Shown: positions 35,074-46,209, counted from the stretch's first letter. The stretch: 64,000 bases of DNA from Citrobacter freundii ATCC 8090 = MTCC 1658 = NBRC 12681 (GCF_011064845.1 NZ_CP049015.1:4712001-4776000); one strand, 5' to 3'. Numbers and translations are program-made. The notes: generated by a model not told the origin, from the sequence alone.

Positions 35074-35107
35074 TGCCGGATGACGGCTTACGCCTTATCC
35101 GGCCTAC
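35074..35107. repeat. REP unit after the SDR gene
   Basis: TGCCGGATGACGGCTTACGC and CTTATCCGGCCTAC form one REP palindrome, 34 bp after the SDR stop. Confidence 0.88.
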
Positions 35108-35116
35108 ACAGGAACG

Positions 35117-35246
35117 ATTACGCAATAGATTTCGTGTTGTAGCAAGGCGGCAAACGAAGGTATCCCCAGGAGCGTAGTAACTTAACTACGTGACTGGGGT
35201 AACTGAGCGCAGCCAACGCAGCTACGGCACGAAAGATGAAGCGTAA

Positions 35247-35247
<1 letters not shown>
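35117..35247. repeat. ERIC (intergenic repeat unit) element
   Basis: A 131-bp imperfect palindrome from ATTACGC to GCGTAAT. It contains the ERIC core landmarks ATCCCCAGGAGC and GTGACTGGGG, then GCGCAGCCAACGCAGC. The arms pair in blocks (TTTCGTG/CACGAAA, GTAGC/GCTAC, CCCCAG/CTGGGG, CGTAGT/ACTACG). The right end meets the last base of the zapB stop codon. ERICs are non-coding miniature repeats of enterobacteria. Confidence 0.88.
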
Positions 35248-35603
<356 letters not shown>

Positions 35604-35713
35604 TCATCGCTGTCCAGCGGCATCCCGCGCAGATTGCGGTTTGCAACACTTTTAGTCTTTCTCCTGGTGACATGACTGTCATAACTCTTAAGTGTTAACA
35701 GATTGATCAGTGA

Positions 35714-35729
35714 AATGATTCAGCTCACA
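35714..35729 (+). promoter_or_regulatory. CRP site of glpFK
   Basis: AATGA-TTCAGC-TCACA matches TGTGA-N6-TCACA with eight of ten arm bases. The E. coli glpFK promoter is CRP-activated. Confidence 0.7.
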
Positions 35730-35755
35730 CTATTTTTGTATAACAAATACCGCAC

Positions 35756-35840
35756 AATGGCGCGAAAACGCTCATTTTGTTGATGCAGTACACACATTTT
35801 AATTTCGATATTTCTCGTTTTTGAGCGTTAACGATAAATT
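35756..35840 (+). promoter_or_regulatory. GlpR operator cluster of glpFK
   Basis: The best site is AATGGCGCGAAAACGCTCAT (from 35756), with AATG and CATT arms flanking CG pairs. Two further partial sites are AATTTCGATATTTCTCG (from 35801) and TTGAGCGTTAACGATAA (from 35821). The E. coli operon has several GlpR operators here, released by glycerol 3-phosphate. Confidence 0.65.
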
Positions 35841-35920
35841 AACAGTGTGCCTACCGGCTCCGGGGATGTCAGTGACCTTCTCGCACACAATAAACATTAA
35901 ACTCTCTTCAGGATCCGATT

Positions 35921-36766
35921 ATGAGTCAAACCTCAACCTTAAAAGGCCAGTGCATTGCTGAATTCCTCGGTACCGGGTTGTTGATTTTCTTCGGTGTGGG
36001 CTGTGTCGCTGCACTCAAAGTAGCTGGTGCTACTTTTGGTCAGTGGGAAATCAGTATCATCTGGGGTCTGGGGGTAGCGATGGCTATCTATCTGACCGCA
36101 GGTGTTTCTGGTGCACACCTGAATCCCGCGGTAACCATCGCACTCTGGCTGTTCGCCTGTTTTGATAAACGCAAAGTTGTTCCTTTTATTATTTCGCAAA
36201 TTGCCGGCGCCTTTTGCGCAGCGGCATTGGTTTACGGGCTTTATTACAATCTTTTCATCGATTTTGAACAAACCAACCATATCGTGCGTGGCACTACCGA
36301 AAGCCTGGGTCTGGCGGGTACTTTCTCCACCTATCCGAATCCGCATATCAATTTTGTGCAGGCCTTCGCGGTTGAAATGGTCATTACCGCTATTCTAATG
36401 GGGCTGATTCTGGCTCTGACCGACGATGGTAACGGTGTACCTCGTGGTCCGCTGGCACCGCTGCTGATTGGCTTATTAATTGCCGTTATTGGTGCTTCCA
36501 TGGGGCCGCTGACAGGTTTTGCGATGAACCCGGCACGTGACTTCGGACCGAAACTCTTCGCCTGGATGGCCGGATGGGGTGAGATTGCCTTCACAGGTGG
36601 TCGCGATATCCCTTACTTCCTGGTTCCGGTGTTTGGCCCGATTACCGGCGCGATTTTGGGCGCATGGGCATATCGCAAACTGATTGGTCGCCATTTACCG
36701 TGCGATGTCTGCGTGATTGAAGAAAAAGACGCGGCGGCCAACACTCAACAAAAAGCTTCGCTGTAA
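35921..36766 (+). CDS. glpF: glycerol facilitator aquaglyceroporin
   Basis: Inner-membrane channel for glycerol and small polyols. The 281 residues match E. coli GlpF. Both pore half-helix motifs are intact: GAHLNPAVTIALW near residue 68 and FAMNPARDFGPK near 203, the second carrying the selectivity-filter arginine. Six membrane segments are seen. It is first in glpFK, 21 bp before glpK; glycerol entering is trapped as glycerol 3-phosphate by GlpK. Confidence 0.98.
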   Translation: MSQTSTLKGQCIAEFLGTGLLIFFGVGCVAALKVAGATFGQWEISIIWGLGVAMAIYLTAGVSGAHLNPAVTIALWLFACFDKRKVVPFIISQIAGAFCAAALVYGLYYNLFIDFEQTNHIVRGTTESLGLAGTFSTYPNPHINFVQAFAVEMVITAILMGLILALTDDGNGVPRGPLAPLLIGLLIAVIGASMGPLTGFAMNPARDFGPKLFAWMAGWGEIAFTGGRDIPYFLVPVFGPITGAILGAWAYRKLIGRHLPCDVCVIEEKDAAANTQQKASL

Positions 36767-38296
<1,530 letters not shown>

Positions 38297-38303
38297 TACG
38301 TCA

Positions 38304-38335
38304 TTGCCGGATGGCTACTTTGGCTTATCCGGCAA
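38304..38335. repeat. REP unit between glpK and glpX
   Basis: TTGCCGGATGGCTAC and GGCTTATCCGGCAA form a REP palindrome seven bases after the glpK stop. Confidence 0.85.
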
Positions 38336-38431
38336 AATCTTCGTGCGGGGGCAACCCCGCACACACATCAATAATCTCGCCCCCTCCCCTGTGCTACACT
38401 TCGCGCCATTCCTTTCAGCTACGAGTTTGCA

Positions 38432-39442
38432 ATGAGACGAGAACTTGCCATTGAATTTTCACGCGTGACCGAAGCGGCCGCGCTGGCTGGCTATAAATGG
38501 CTGGGCCGCGGCGATAAAAATACCGCTGACGGCGCGGCGGTGAACGCCATGCGTATTATGCTCAACCAGGTCAACATCGACGGCACCATCGTGATTGGCG
38601 AGGGTGAGATTGATGAAGCGCCGATGCTGTTTATCGGTGAAAAAGTCGGGACCGGTCTTGGCGATGCGGTCGACATCGCCGTCGATCCTATTGAAGGCAC
38701 ACGCATGACGGCAATGGGTCAGGCAAACGCGCTGGCCGTACTGGCTGTGGGCGATAAAGGCTGCTTCCTGAATGCGCCAGATATGTACATGGAAAAGCTG
38801 ATTGTCGGCCCAGGCGCAAAAGGGTCTATCGACCTGAACCTGTCGCTGGAAGCCAACCTGCATAACGTTGCCGCTGCACTCAATAAACCGCTGAGTGAGC
38901 TGACCGTAACCATTCTGGCCAAACCACGCCATGATGAAACGATCGCCGAAATGCAAAAACTGGGCGTGCGCGTCTTCGCTATTCCAGACGGCGACGTTGC
39001 GGCCTCCATTCTGACCTGCATGCCAGACAGTGAAGTTGACGTGCTGTACGGCATTGGCGGCGCACCTGAAGGTGTGGTTTCCGCAGCGGTGATCCGCGCA
39101 CTGGACGGCGACATGCAGGGCCGTTTGCTGGCGCGTCATGACGTCAAAGGCGACAGCGAAGAGAACCGTCGCATTGGCGAACAAGAACTGGCTCGTTGCG
39201 CCGCCATGGGCATTGAAGCGGGTAAAGCGCTGCGCCTCGATGAAATGGCGCGTAGCGACAACGTCATTTTCTCCGCCACCGGCATCACCAAAGGCGATTT
39301 GCTGGAAGGGATTAGCCGTAAAGGTAATATCGCGACCACCGAAACGCTGCTGATCCGCGGCAAATCACGTACGATCCGTCGCATTCAGTCGATTCACTAC
39401 CTCGATCGTAAAGATCCCGATGTGCAGGCGCACATCCTGTAA
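38432..39442 (+). CDS. glpX: class II fructose-1,6-bisphosphatase
   Basis: Mn-dependent phosphatase of gluconeogenesis, a second FBPase beside Fbp. The 336 residues match E. coli. Metal- and substrate-binding motifs are IGEGEIDEAPML near residue 58, VDPIEGTRMTAMG near 86, and YGIGGAPEGVVSAAV near 208. It is 135 bp from glpK with a REP between, and part of the glpFKX transcription unit in E. coli. Confidence 0.97.
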   Translation: MRRELAIEFSRVTEAAALAGYKWLGRGDKNTADGAAVNAMRIMLNQVNIDGTIVIGEGEIDEAPMLFIGEKVGTGLGDAVDIAVDPIEGTRMTAMGQANALAVLAVGDKGCFLNAPDMYMEKLIVGPGAKGSIDLNLSLEANLHNVAAALNKPLSELTVTILAKPRHDETIAEMQKLGVRVFAIPDGDVAASILTCMPDSEVDVLYGIGGAPEGVVSAAVIRALDGDMQGRLLARHDVKGDSEENRRIGEQELARCAAMGIEAGKALRLDEMARSDNVIFSATGITKGDLLEGISRKGNIATTETLLIRGKSRTIRRIQSIHYLDRKDPDVQAHIL

Positions 39443-39462
39443 TTGATTTGATCAATAGAGCC

Positions 39463-39484
39463 TTCCAGCCCATATGGGCTGGAA
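39463..39484. terminator. perfect palindrome after glpX
   Basis: A 22-bp perfect palindrome, TTCCAGCCCAT and its exact complement, followed by ATCTTTC. It can fold as a hairpin with a small loop. The weak T-tail makes it a likely but not strong terminator. Confidence 0.65.
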
Positions 39485-39537
39485 ATCTTTCGTCCAACGA
39501 ACGAAGATAAGGCAATCAAAGCAGACAGGAGAAAACC

Positions 39538-40284
39538 ATGGCAGATTGGGTAACAGGCAAAGTCACAAAGGTGCAAAACTGGACCGATGCCCTGTTTAGT
39601 TTGACCGTGCGAGCTCCAGTTCTTCCTTTCACTGCAGGTCAGTTCACTAAGCTTGGCCTTGAGATCGACGGCGAACGCGTCCAGCGCGCCTATTCTTACG
39701 TAAATGCCCCTGATAACCCCGATTTAGAGTTTTATCTGGTGACGGTTCCCGACGGCAAACTGAGCCCTCGTCTGGCAGCACTGAAGCCTGGCGATGAAGT
39801 GCAGGTGGTGAGTGAAGCTGCTGGTTTCTTCGTGCTGGATGAAGTCCCCGATTGCGAAACGCTATGGATGCTGGCGACCGGCACGGCTATCGGCCCATAT
39901 TTGTCGATTCTGCAGTTAGGCAAGGACCTGGATCGCTTTAAAAATCTGGTGCTGGTCCACGCCGCGCGCTATGCCGCCGATTTGAGCTATCTGCCGCTGA
40001 TGCAGGCGTTGGAAAAACGCTACGAAGGTAAATTACGCATCCAGACGGTTGTCAGCCGTGAAACAGCCGCAGATTCACTGACCGGACGTGTACCGGCGTT
40101 AATTGAAAGCGGTGAGCTAGAAAAAGCAGTCGGGTTGCCAATGGATAAAGAAACCAGCCATGTGATGCTGTGCGGAAACCCGCAAATGGTACGCGACACG
40201 CAGCAGTTGCTGAAAGAGACCCGGCAAATGACCAAACACCTGCGCCGTCGACCGGGCCATATGACCGCAGAGCACTACTGGTAA
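39538..40284 (+). CDS. fpr: ferredoxin/flavodoxin-NADP(+) reductase
   Basis: FAD enzyme that moves electrons between NADPH and flavodoxin or ferredoxin, supporting methionine synthase, anaerobic nucleotide reductase and oxidative stress repair. The 248 residues match E. coli Fpr. The FAD-binding RVQRAYSYVNAP is near residue 47, and the NADP domain has ATGTAIGPYLSIL and MLCGNPQMV. The C-terminus ends AEHYW, the aromatic residue that stacks on the flavin. GGAG is eight bases before the ATG. Confidence 0.97.
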   Translation: MADWVTGKVTKVQNWTDALFSLTVRAPVLPFTAGQFTKLGLEIDGERVQRAYSYVNAPDNPDLEFYLVTVPDGKLSPRLAALKPGDEVQVVSEAAGFFVLDEVPDCETLWMLATGTAIGPYLSILQLGKDLDRFKNLVLVHAARYAADLSYLPLMQALEKRYEGKLRIQTVVSRETAADSLTGRVPALIESGELEKAVGLPMDKETSHVMLCGNPQMVRDTQQLLKETRQMTKHLRRRPGHMTAEHYW

Positions 40285-40294
40285 GAACGTTTCA

Positions 40295-40320
40295 ATGCCC
40301 GGTAAACACCCGGGCATTTT
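40295..40320 (+). terminator. terminator of fpr
   Basis: ATGCCCGG (40295-40302) and CCGGGCAT (40310-40317) form the stem, followed by TTT. It runs directly into a REP unit. Confidence 0.8.
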
Positions 40321-40351
40321 GCCGGATGGCGCTTACGCTTATCCGGCCTAC
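40319..40351. repeat. REP unit overlapping the yiiR stop codon
   Basis: TTGCCGGATGGCGC and GCTTATCCGGCCTAC. On the minus strand the distal arm reads GTAGGCCGGATAAG; its TAG is the stop codon of yiiR. Confidence 0.9.
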
Positions 40352-40776
40352 GAGTCAGCTCTGTACTTTACGTCCTGCGTATCCTTACCATATTTATTCG
40401 CGTCCTGGGTGCCAATGAACGCCCCCAGATCGATAAGCATACCAACCAGAATCAACGTTGGAACAAAGCGGCCTACCGCCCATTGCCAGACGCCGGGTAA
40501 AATCGCCCAATTTCCGGCCAGCAGCATCCACGCCAGGATCATCAACAGCGCCCACGCTCCGGAGCGCCCCCGGTCATGCAGACGTTTTACCGTCACTGCC
40601 GCCGTTGGCCATAGCAGACACACCAGACAAAAAGCCGCGGTCTGAATATCGAGTAATTGTTTGCTCGCCAGCGAAAACAGAACCAGCATGCTGACGATCC
40701 AAAGGCCAATCCAAATCCAGAAATCACGGCGCCCGATGCGCCCTTTAAATGAGAATAACCACTGCTGTATGGTCAT
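40348..40776 (-). CDS. yiiR: DUF805 inner-membrane protein YiiR
   Basis: A 142-residue membrane protein of the DUF805 family, with four probable membrane segments: residues about 19-40, 42-60, 75-95 and 98-115. The opening QQWLFSFKGRIGRRDFWIWI is the family signature. Function is unknown. E. coli YiiR is slightly longer (about 146 by my memory). Here the final VKYRADS and the TAG stop run into a REP, so the C-terminus may have been trimmed by the repeat. Confidence 0.93.
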   Translation of the reverse strand: MTIQQWLFSFKGRIGRRDFWIWIGLWIVSMLVLFSLASKQLLDIQTAAFCLVCLLWPTAAVTVKRLHDRGRSGAWALLMILAWMLLAGNWAILPGVWQWAVGRFVPTLILVGMLIDLGAFIGTQDANKYGKDTQDVKYRADS

Positions 40777-40876
40777 GTAAGTTCCTTTATTATTACCTTC
40801 CAGAACAGTTTACCCTTTTGACAAGCTCGACGGTTACCGTTTTAATCGTGAGCAATGAGAATGAAAGGTACGATTG

Positions 40877-41473
40877 ATGAAGCAAGGATTTACACTGTTT
40901 TTATTATTGTTTTCAGCCTTAACCGCGAGCACTGCGGTACTGGCGGAAGAGCCGTCGACGGCAACCACGGCCCCCTATTTACTGGCGGGCGCGCCGACCT
41001 TTGACCTGTCGATTAGCCAGTTTCGTGAAAACTTTAATACGCAGAATCCGAAGCTTATTCTGAATGAGTTCCGTGCCATCGACAGCAGTCGCGATCGAGC
41101 AAATCTCACCCGCGCAGCCAGTAAAATCAATGAAAACCTGTATGCGTCTTCCGCTCTTGAACGCGGCACCCTTAAAATCAAAAGCATGCAGATAACCTGG
41201 TTACCCATTCAGGGGCCAGAACAAAAGGCAGCCAAAGCGAAAGCGCTGGAATACATGACCGCCGTCATCCGCACCGTCGCACCGCTACTGACGAAGGAAC
41301 AGAGCCAGAAAAAGCTGCAAAAACTGCTCGCCGCAGGCAAAGGTAAGCGCTATTACGCTGAAACAGAAGGCGCAATTCGCTATGTTGTTGCTGACAACGG
41401 TGAAAAAGGACTGACCTTCGCTGTTGAACCGATTAAGCTGGTACTATCAGAAAGTCTTGAGAAGGCGAATTGA
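40877..41473 (+). CDS. yiiQ: YiiQ, DUF1454 protein, exported
   Basis: A 198-residue protein of the DUF1454 family, unknown function. A signal peptide (residues 1-22, MKQGFTLFLLLFSALTASTA ending VLA) points to the periplasm. The conserved part includes LAGAPTFDLSISQFRENFN, ASKINENLYASSALERGTLK and GAIRYVVADNGEKGLTFA. The ATG at 40877 was preferred over a TTG one codon earlier. It is divergent from yiiR and upstream of tpiA. Confidence 0.93.
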   Translation: MKQGFTLFLLLFSALTASTAVLAEEPSTATTAPYLLAGAPTFDLSISQFRENFNTQNPKLILNEFRAIDSSRDRANLTRAASKINENLYASSALERGTLKIKSMQITWLPIQGPEQKAAKAKALEYMTAVIRTVAPLLTKEQSQKKLQKLLAAGKGKRYYAETEGAIRYVVADNGEKGLTFAVEPIKLVLSESLEKAN

Positions 41474-41584
41474 TGACAAAAAGCAAAGCCTTTCAGGGGA
41501 TGAATCTCTATACTGTTTCACAGACCATGCTGCCCTCACGGGCGGCCATATTCCTTAATTCGCTGACAAGCGTGGAGAAATGAA

Positions 41585-42352
41585 ATGCGACATCCTTTAG
41601 TGATGGGTAACTGGAAACTGAACGGCAGCCGCCACATGGTAAACGAACTGGTTGCTAACCTGCGTAAAGAACTGGCTGGCGTTGCTGGCTGTGCAGTAGC
41701 GATTGCTCCACCGGAAATGTATATCGACCTGGCGAAACACGCCGCTGCCGGTAGCCACATCATTCTGGGCGCGCAGAACGTTGACCTGAACCTGTCTGGC
41801 GCATTCACTGGTGAAACAAGTGCTGAAATGCTGAAAGACATCGGCGCGCAGTACATCATTATCGGTCACTCTGAGCGTCGTACTTACCACAAAGAATCTG
41901 ACGAGCTGATCGCTAAAAAATTCGCCGTGCTGAAAGAGCAGGGTCTGACTCCAGTTCTGTGCATCGGCGAAACCGAAGCAGAAAACGAAGCGGGCAAAAC
42001 TGAAGAAGTTTGTGCACGTCAGATCGACGCGGTTCTGAAAACTCAGGGCGCGGCAGCATTCGAAGGCGTCGTTATCGCTTACGAACCAGTATGGGCTATC
42101 GGTACCGGCAAATCTGCAACTCCTGCTCAGGCTCAGGCTGTTCACAAATTTATTCGTGACCACATTGCTAAAGCTGACGCGAAAATCGCTGAGCAAGTTA
42201 TCATCCAGTACGGCGGTTCTGTAAACGCAGCTAACGCGGCAGAACTGTTCGCTCAGCCGGACATCGACGGTGCGCTGGTTGGTGGTGCTTCTCTGAAAGC
42301 AGACGCCTTCGCAGTCATCGTTAAAGCAGCAGAAGCCGCTAAACAGGCTTAA
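41585..42352 (+). CDS. tpiA: triosephosphate isomerase
   Basis: TIM-barrel enzyme interconverting dihydroxyacetone phosphate and glyceraldehyde 3-phosphate in glycolysis. The 255 residues match E. coli. The active-site lysine is K11 (MGNWKLNG), the histidine is in [10 protein letters not shown] near 95, and the catalytic glutamate is in [16 protein letters not shown], which includes the mobile loop. The phosphate-binding IQYGGSV is near 210. GGAG is upstream of the ATG. Confidence 0.99.
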   Translation: MRHPLVMGNWKLNGSRHMVNELVANLRKELAGVAGCAVAIAPPEMYIDLAKHAAAGSHIILGAQNVDLNLSGAFTGETSAEMLKDIGAQYIIIGHSERRTYHKESDELIAKKFAVLKEQGLTPVLCIGETEAENEAGKTEEVCARQIDAVLKTQGAAAFEGVVIAYEPVWAIGTGKSATPAQAQAVHKFIRDHIAKADAKIAEQVIIQYGGSVNAANAAELFAQPDIDGALVGGASLKADAFAVIVKAAEAAKQA

Positions 42353-42361
42353 GTTGTTAAG

Positions 42362-42383
42362 GCGGGAGGAGCCCTCCTCCCGC
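42362..42383. terminator. terminator between tpiA and the SLC13 permease
   Basis: GCGGGAGGA and TCCTCCCGC form a 9-bp stem with a 4-base loop in the 39-bp convergent space. T-tails are poor (TGTATTA), so it may serve both strands weakly. Confidence 0.7.
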
Positions 42384-42391
42384 TGTATTAA

Positions 42392-43864
42392 CTACCAGTA
42401 TCCCAACCAGTGCCACCAGAAGGCGCCGGTCACACCCCAAATGGTCAGGTTGACCACACTCATCACCAGCCCCGTTTTCCACCACTCCGCCAACGTGACA
42501 TAGCCCGAACCAAAGATAATAGGCGCAGTACCCGTGCCATAGTGCGTGAGCGACATCATCAAGGAGGAGGAGAAACCGAGCATTAAACCAAGCAGCGCTG
42601 GCGGCGCGCCGAGGCCTAAGCCTGCGGCGAAGAACGCAGCGAACATAGCCGTAATATGCGCAGTTGTGCTGGCGAAAAAGTAGTGCGAGTAGACGTAAAG
42701 CAGGATTAACAGCAGCGTCGCAACACTCCAGTGCACGCCAAGATGGTCGATTGCGCTACCCACGCTGGTTGCCAGCCATCCCACCAATCCCAGTTTGCTG
42801 AGATAATCCGCCATCATCACCAGCGCGGCAAACCAGACTATCGTATCCCATGCCCCGCGGCATTTAAGAATGTCATCCCAGCTCAATACACCCGCCATCA
42901 ATAGAATCGACAATCCAATTAACGCGGCGCTAGTGGGGTTTACGCTCCAGGCACTGCCCATCAGCATTGCTGGAACACCCGCCCATAGACAGAGCAGCAA
43001 AATGAACACCCCCAGGGTGATTTTCTCTGCCAAAGAAAGTGGACCCAGCGCATCCAGTTTTTGCCGCGCAAACTGCGGCGCATTTGGCGTGCGCGTGATA
43101 GCTGGCGGATAGAGCCACCAGATTACAATCGGCATGACAACCAGTGATACCAGTGCGGGAAGAAGCGCCGCAATAGCCCACATTCCCCAGGTCATGTTCA
43201 GCACGCCATCCGTCCCCTTTGTCAAAAAACTGACGATTAACGGATTAGGTGCGGTCGCAGTGATGAACATAGCCGAGCTGATCGGGTTAATGTTGTAGTT
43301 CACCAGCGCGAGATAACGGCCCGTGGAGCCATTCTCGGCATGGCCTGGTTGCGAGCCGAGGCTCTCCGCAATCGCTCGCATTACCGGGTGGATAATGCCA
43401 CCACCACGCGCGGTATTGCTTGGCGTTACGGGTGCAATTAGCGTTTCCGCAAGGGTTAATGCCCACGCAATACCCAGCGTTCTTTTACCAAATAGCGCAA
43501 TAAACCCGTAGCCAATACGCGCGCCCAGGCCGGTCTTTAACAGACTTTGCGACAGCATAATGGATAAACCAATCAGCCAGATTAGCTGGTTAGAAAAACC
43601 ACTCAATGCATCGTTCAATGCCGCCGAGGGTTTGCCTGGGTTAGTAACGCCTGTCATCGCCACCAGCATAATCGCCACAATCGCAATTGCGCCAATGGGC
43701 ATAGCTTTACCGATAATCGCGGCGATCGTACCAATAAACAGTGCCAGCAGGTGCCACGCTTGCGGGGTTACGTCAGGAGGACACGGGATAACAAACCAGA
43801 TGGTCAGCGTAATCACAAGCGAGATGATGGCAGGCCAGCGGCGGATGGGGGTCAAACTGTCCAT
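42392..43864 (-). CDS. DASS/SLC13-family anion permease (CitT/TtdT-like)
   Basis: A 490-residue inner-membrane transporter with about 12 membrane segments, of the divalent anion:sodium symporter/antiporter family. Family marks are LIAPVTPSNTARGGGIIHPV near residue 145 (the SNT carboxylate/sodium clamp) and VYSHYFFASTTAHITAMFAA, with SLTHYGTGTAPIIFGSGY near 450. The substrate is probably a di- or tricarboxylate such as citrate, tartrate, succinate or malate. No catabolic gene or two-component regulator adjoins it, so I cannot choose. AAGGA lies seven bases before the ATG. It is not at this place in E. coli K-12. Confidence 0.88.
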   Translation of the reverse strand: MDSLTPIRRWPAIISLVITLTIWFVIPCPPDVTPQAWHLLALFIGTIAAIIGKAMPIGAIAIVAIMLVAMTGVTNPGKPSAALNDALSGFSNQLIWLIGLSIMLSQSLLKTGLGARIGYGFIALFGKRTLGIAWALTLAETLIAPVTPSNTARGGGIIHPVMRAIAESLGSQPGHAENGSTGRYLALVNYNINPISSAMFITATAPNPLIVSFLTKGTDGVLNMTWGMWAIAALLPALVSLVVMPIVIWWLYPPAITRTPNAPQFARQKLDALGPLSLAEKITLGVFILLLCLWAGVPAMLMGSAWSVNPTSAALIGLSILLMAGVLSWDDILKCRGAWDTIVWFAALVMMADYLSKLGLVGWLATSVGSAIDHLGVHWSVATLLLILLYVYSHYFFASTTAHITAMFAAFFAAGLGLGAPPALLGLMLGFSSSLMMSLTHYGTGTAPIIFGSGYVTLAEWWKTGLVMSVVNLTIWGVTGAFWWHWLGYW

Positions 43865-43977
43865 GAATCAATCCTTGAGTTTCCAGTGCGCAAATCTGCG
43901 CTCAGGCATTAACCGATATTGCCGCGCATAATACAATTCACTCACTCACAAAACATAAAATTAACATTTTGATACAG

Positions 43978-45282
43978 CTACAGTTTTCCCAACACCGTAA
44001 ACCAAGCGTAATCCAGCGGCAGAAGAATCAAATACGTTGCCGCCGCCAGTGCGATACACAGCAGCATCCCTGCCCTTGCAGGTACTTTCCCGAGCGCCAT
44101 CGCCACCACGATCGGTGAAGCCTGATACGGCAACAGTGGTGTGGAATAACCCAGCACCTGGATCATAATCACCGACAGCAGCGGGAATCCCGTCGCATCG
44201 GCAAAGCTTTGCGCCAACGTGGTATACAGCGCCGGAACACCGTTCGCCGTCATAATAAAATTAAGCGCCGTGGTAATACCGGTCAGCGCGAGGAAACTGG
44301 TAAACGGCTTTTCCGCATCCAGCGGCATCACCTGTAACAGCGCTTCGCCAACGGCGCTACCAATACCTGTCTGCGTGACGGTGATCGCCAGCCCCAGAAT
44401 ACCCGCCACATAAATACAGGTACGAATGTTGACCCCAGTGGAAAACTCGTCGCCATTGATAAAGCCAACCCGTGGGAGCAATGTGATAACTGCCGCCGCC
44501 AGCCCGGTCCACGCGGGGCCAATGCCGTGCCAGCTTTCGCTTACCCAAAGAAGCAACACCACAGCTAACATCCAGGCCAGACGTTTTTCATCTCCACTCA
44601 TCGGTTCCGACGGCGTGAGATCGCGTGGCGCATGGGGCTTGCCAGGGAACAGCCAGCAGATAAGCACGATGAGAACCGCGCCTTTAAGCCAACCCAGAAC
44701 CGGCGTATGCAGCAGCAAATAGGGAAGATAATTGAGGTGGATGCCGTAAGAGCCTTCCGCCGCGCCGCTCATCACCAGATTCGGTACGTTTGCGGGTAAA
44801 ATCGTCGCAGAAAGCTGGAATGTCCCAAACCCAACGGCCAGTGCCAGACCATACCAGGCGCGCGTACCATCGTTAATTCCAGCCCGTTTCGCCATCGCTG
44901 CGACAATCGGCATCAGCAGCGCAATGCGGCCCATGTTGGATGGCATTACAAACGCCAGCGCGTAACTCAACAGCACCACACTCGCCACCATTAACGGCCA
45001 GGAGTCGGTCAACCGTGATGACAGCGCCCTCGCCGCCCTGTCCGCCAGCCCCGTTTTACGAATCGCGATACCCAGCACAAAGCCGCTAAACACCAACCAG
45101 AATGCGGAGGACGCAAAGCCGCCAAAGATCACATCCGGAGGCGCGATTTTGGCGACCATCGCCACGGCAAAGAACAGCAGCGCCGTTATAAACTCCGGCA
45201 GCAGCGACGTAGCCCAGAGCAGAATGGTGATGCCAACCACCAGAGAGGGGATAAACAGAGGGTGTGTAAGCCAGAGCGACAT
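43978..45282 (-). CDS. second SLC13-family permease
   Basis: A 434-residue membrane protein with 11-12 segments. It has the SLC13 pattern with MPSNMGRIALLMPI near residue 113 (SN clamp) and LNFIMTANGVPALYTTLAQ near 335. Its sequence differs greatly from the neighbouring permease, so the two are not a recent duplication. Both run in the same direction 113 bp apart, possibly one operon with this gene first. GGAG sits nine bases before the ATG. Substrate unknown, probably an organic dicarboxylate or inorganic anion. Confidence 0.87.
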   Translation of the reverse strand: MSLWLTHPLFIPSLVVGITILLWATSLLPEFITALLFFAVAMVAKIAPPDVIFGGFASSAFWLVFSGFVLGIAIRKTGLADRAARALSSRLTDSWPLMVASVVLLSYALAFVMPSNMGRIALLMPIVAAMAKRAGINDGTRAWYGLALAVGFGTFQLSATILPANVPNLVMSGAAEGSYGIHLNYLPYLLLHTPVLGWLKGAVLIVLICWLFPGKPHAPRDLTPSEPMSGDEKRLAWMLAVVLLLWVSESWHGIGPAWTGLAAAVITLLPRVGFINGDEFSTGVNIRTCIYVAGILGLAITVTQTGIGSAVGEALLQVMPLDAEKPFTSFLALTGITTALNFIMTANGVPALYTTLAQSFADATGFPLLSVIMIQVLGYSTPLLPYQASPIVVAMALGKVPARAGMLLCIALAAATYLILLPLDYAWFTVLGKL

Positions 45283-45355
45283 GCCTGTCTCCTGTTGTTT
45301 TTTTCAACAAGAATACGGGGACAGGCATGCGGAGTAAACGCCAGATTAGGTGGGG

Positions 45356-46105
45356 TTAACGCAGAATATCACATTGATGATCCTGAATTTCCTCAGCGGA
45401 GGCGAGATTCAGCGCCAGCAGATTGCGCTGAGTAGCCAGCAGAACAAAGGATTCATCGCTCTGACGCACCATCGCCAACGCATAGCTGCCCATATGCTCA
45501 CGTGCATCCGGCACCTCTTCTGCCAGCATCATAAATGGGCTGCGTTGTGCCAGTTCATTTTCCGTGACGCGACGCGCCAGATATTCATGACCGCGCAGCC
45601 CACCTGGTAGAGGTAGCCAGCGGGTGCTGATTTTCGCCAGGTTGTCATCCAGCTGTTTTCTGACATCGGTTCGCAGGCAGGAGATATGAATATGCAGGTG
45701 ATTTTGAGTACGCCCGCTACGTGAGTTAATGGTCAGAGAGACTGCTTTGTCAGGGATTTCCTGGCCGTATTTTTGGCTCATAAAGCTACGCGCCTGCCAG
45801 GCCAGCCAGAAAAAGTTCGGCGTGCCTGATTTCAACAGCAGTGGGCTTTCCGTACCGTTAATGCGATAAGTGGGCATCAACAAATATTGCAAAGGGCCGT
45901 TACGGTCTTTGAACACCACATATCCGGCATCCGTCTTCACTTCTGCGCATGGTGCAGGATCCTGCTGCTGCAACTGGTACGGCAAGCATTGTTGAAGGAC
46001 GATCTGGCGTAATGCGTCCGGGTTGCCGGTGAATTTCCAGTACCCGATGCCTGCAGCGGCGGCGACCACAATCACCGCCAGTAAAAGATAGCCTGCTTTT
46101 TTCAT
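45356..46105 (-). CDS. cdh: CDP-diacylglycerol pyrophosphatase
   Basis: Membrane-anchored HIT-like hydrolase that splits CDP-diacylglycerol to phosphatidate and CMP. The ATG at 46105 gives 249 residues (E. coli 251), starting [16 protein letters not shown], a single N-terminal membrane anchor. The catalytic histidine triad-like motif is [11 protein letters not shown] near residue 145. An in-frame ATG at 46201 was rejected because it would cross the sbp terminator. AGGAAA precedes the start. It follows sbp in the same direction. Confidence 0.95.
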   Translation of the reverse strand: MKKAGYLLLAVIVVAAAAGIGYWKFTGNPDALRQIVLQQCLPYQLQQQDPAPCAEVKTDAGYVVFKDRNGPLQYLLMPTYRINGTESPLLLKSGTPNFFWLAWQARSFMSQKYGQEIPDKAVSLTINSRSGRTQNHLHIHISCLRTDVRKQLDDNLAKISTRWLPLPGGLRGHEYLARRVTENELAQRSPFMMLAEEVPDAREHMGSYALAMVRQSDESFVLLATQRNLLALNLASAEEIQDHQCDILR

Positions 46106-46160
46106 TACGCGTTTCCTGTATCCCATTGAAGGGCAAGAGTAACGCAAAACCATGACAAAT

Positions 46161-46190
46161 AAAAAACCCGGTCGCGTTAGGCCACCGGGT
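46161..46190 (-). terminator. rho-independent terminator of sbp
   Basis: On the minus strand ACCCGGT pairs with ACCGGGT, followed by TTTTTT (46166-46161). It is 20 bp beyond the sbp stop and before cdh. Confidence 0.88.
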
Positions 46191-46209
46191 CGGTAAATCA
46201 CAGACTTAT

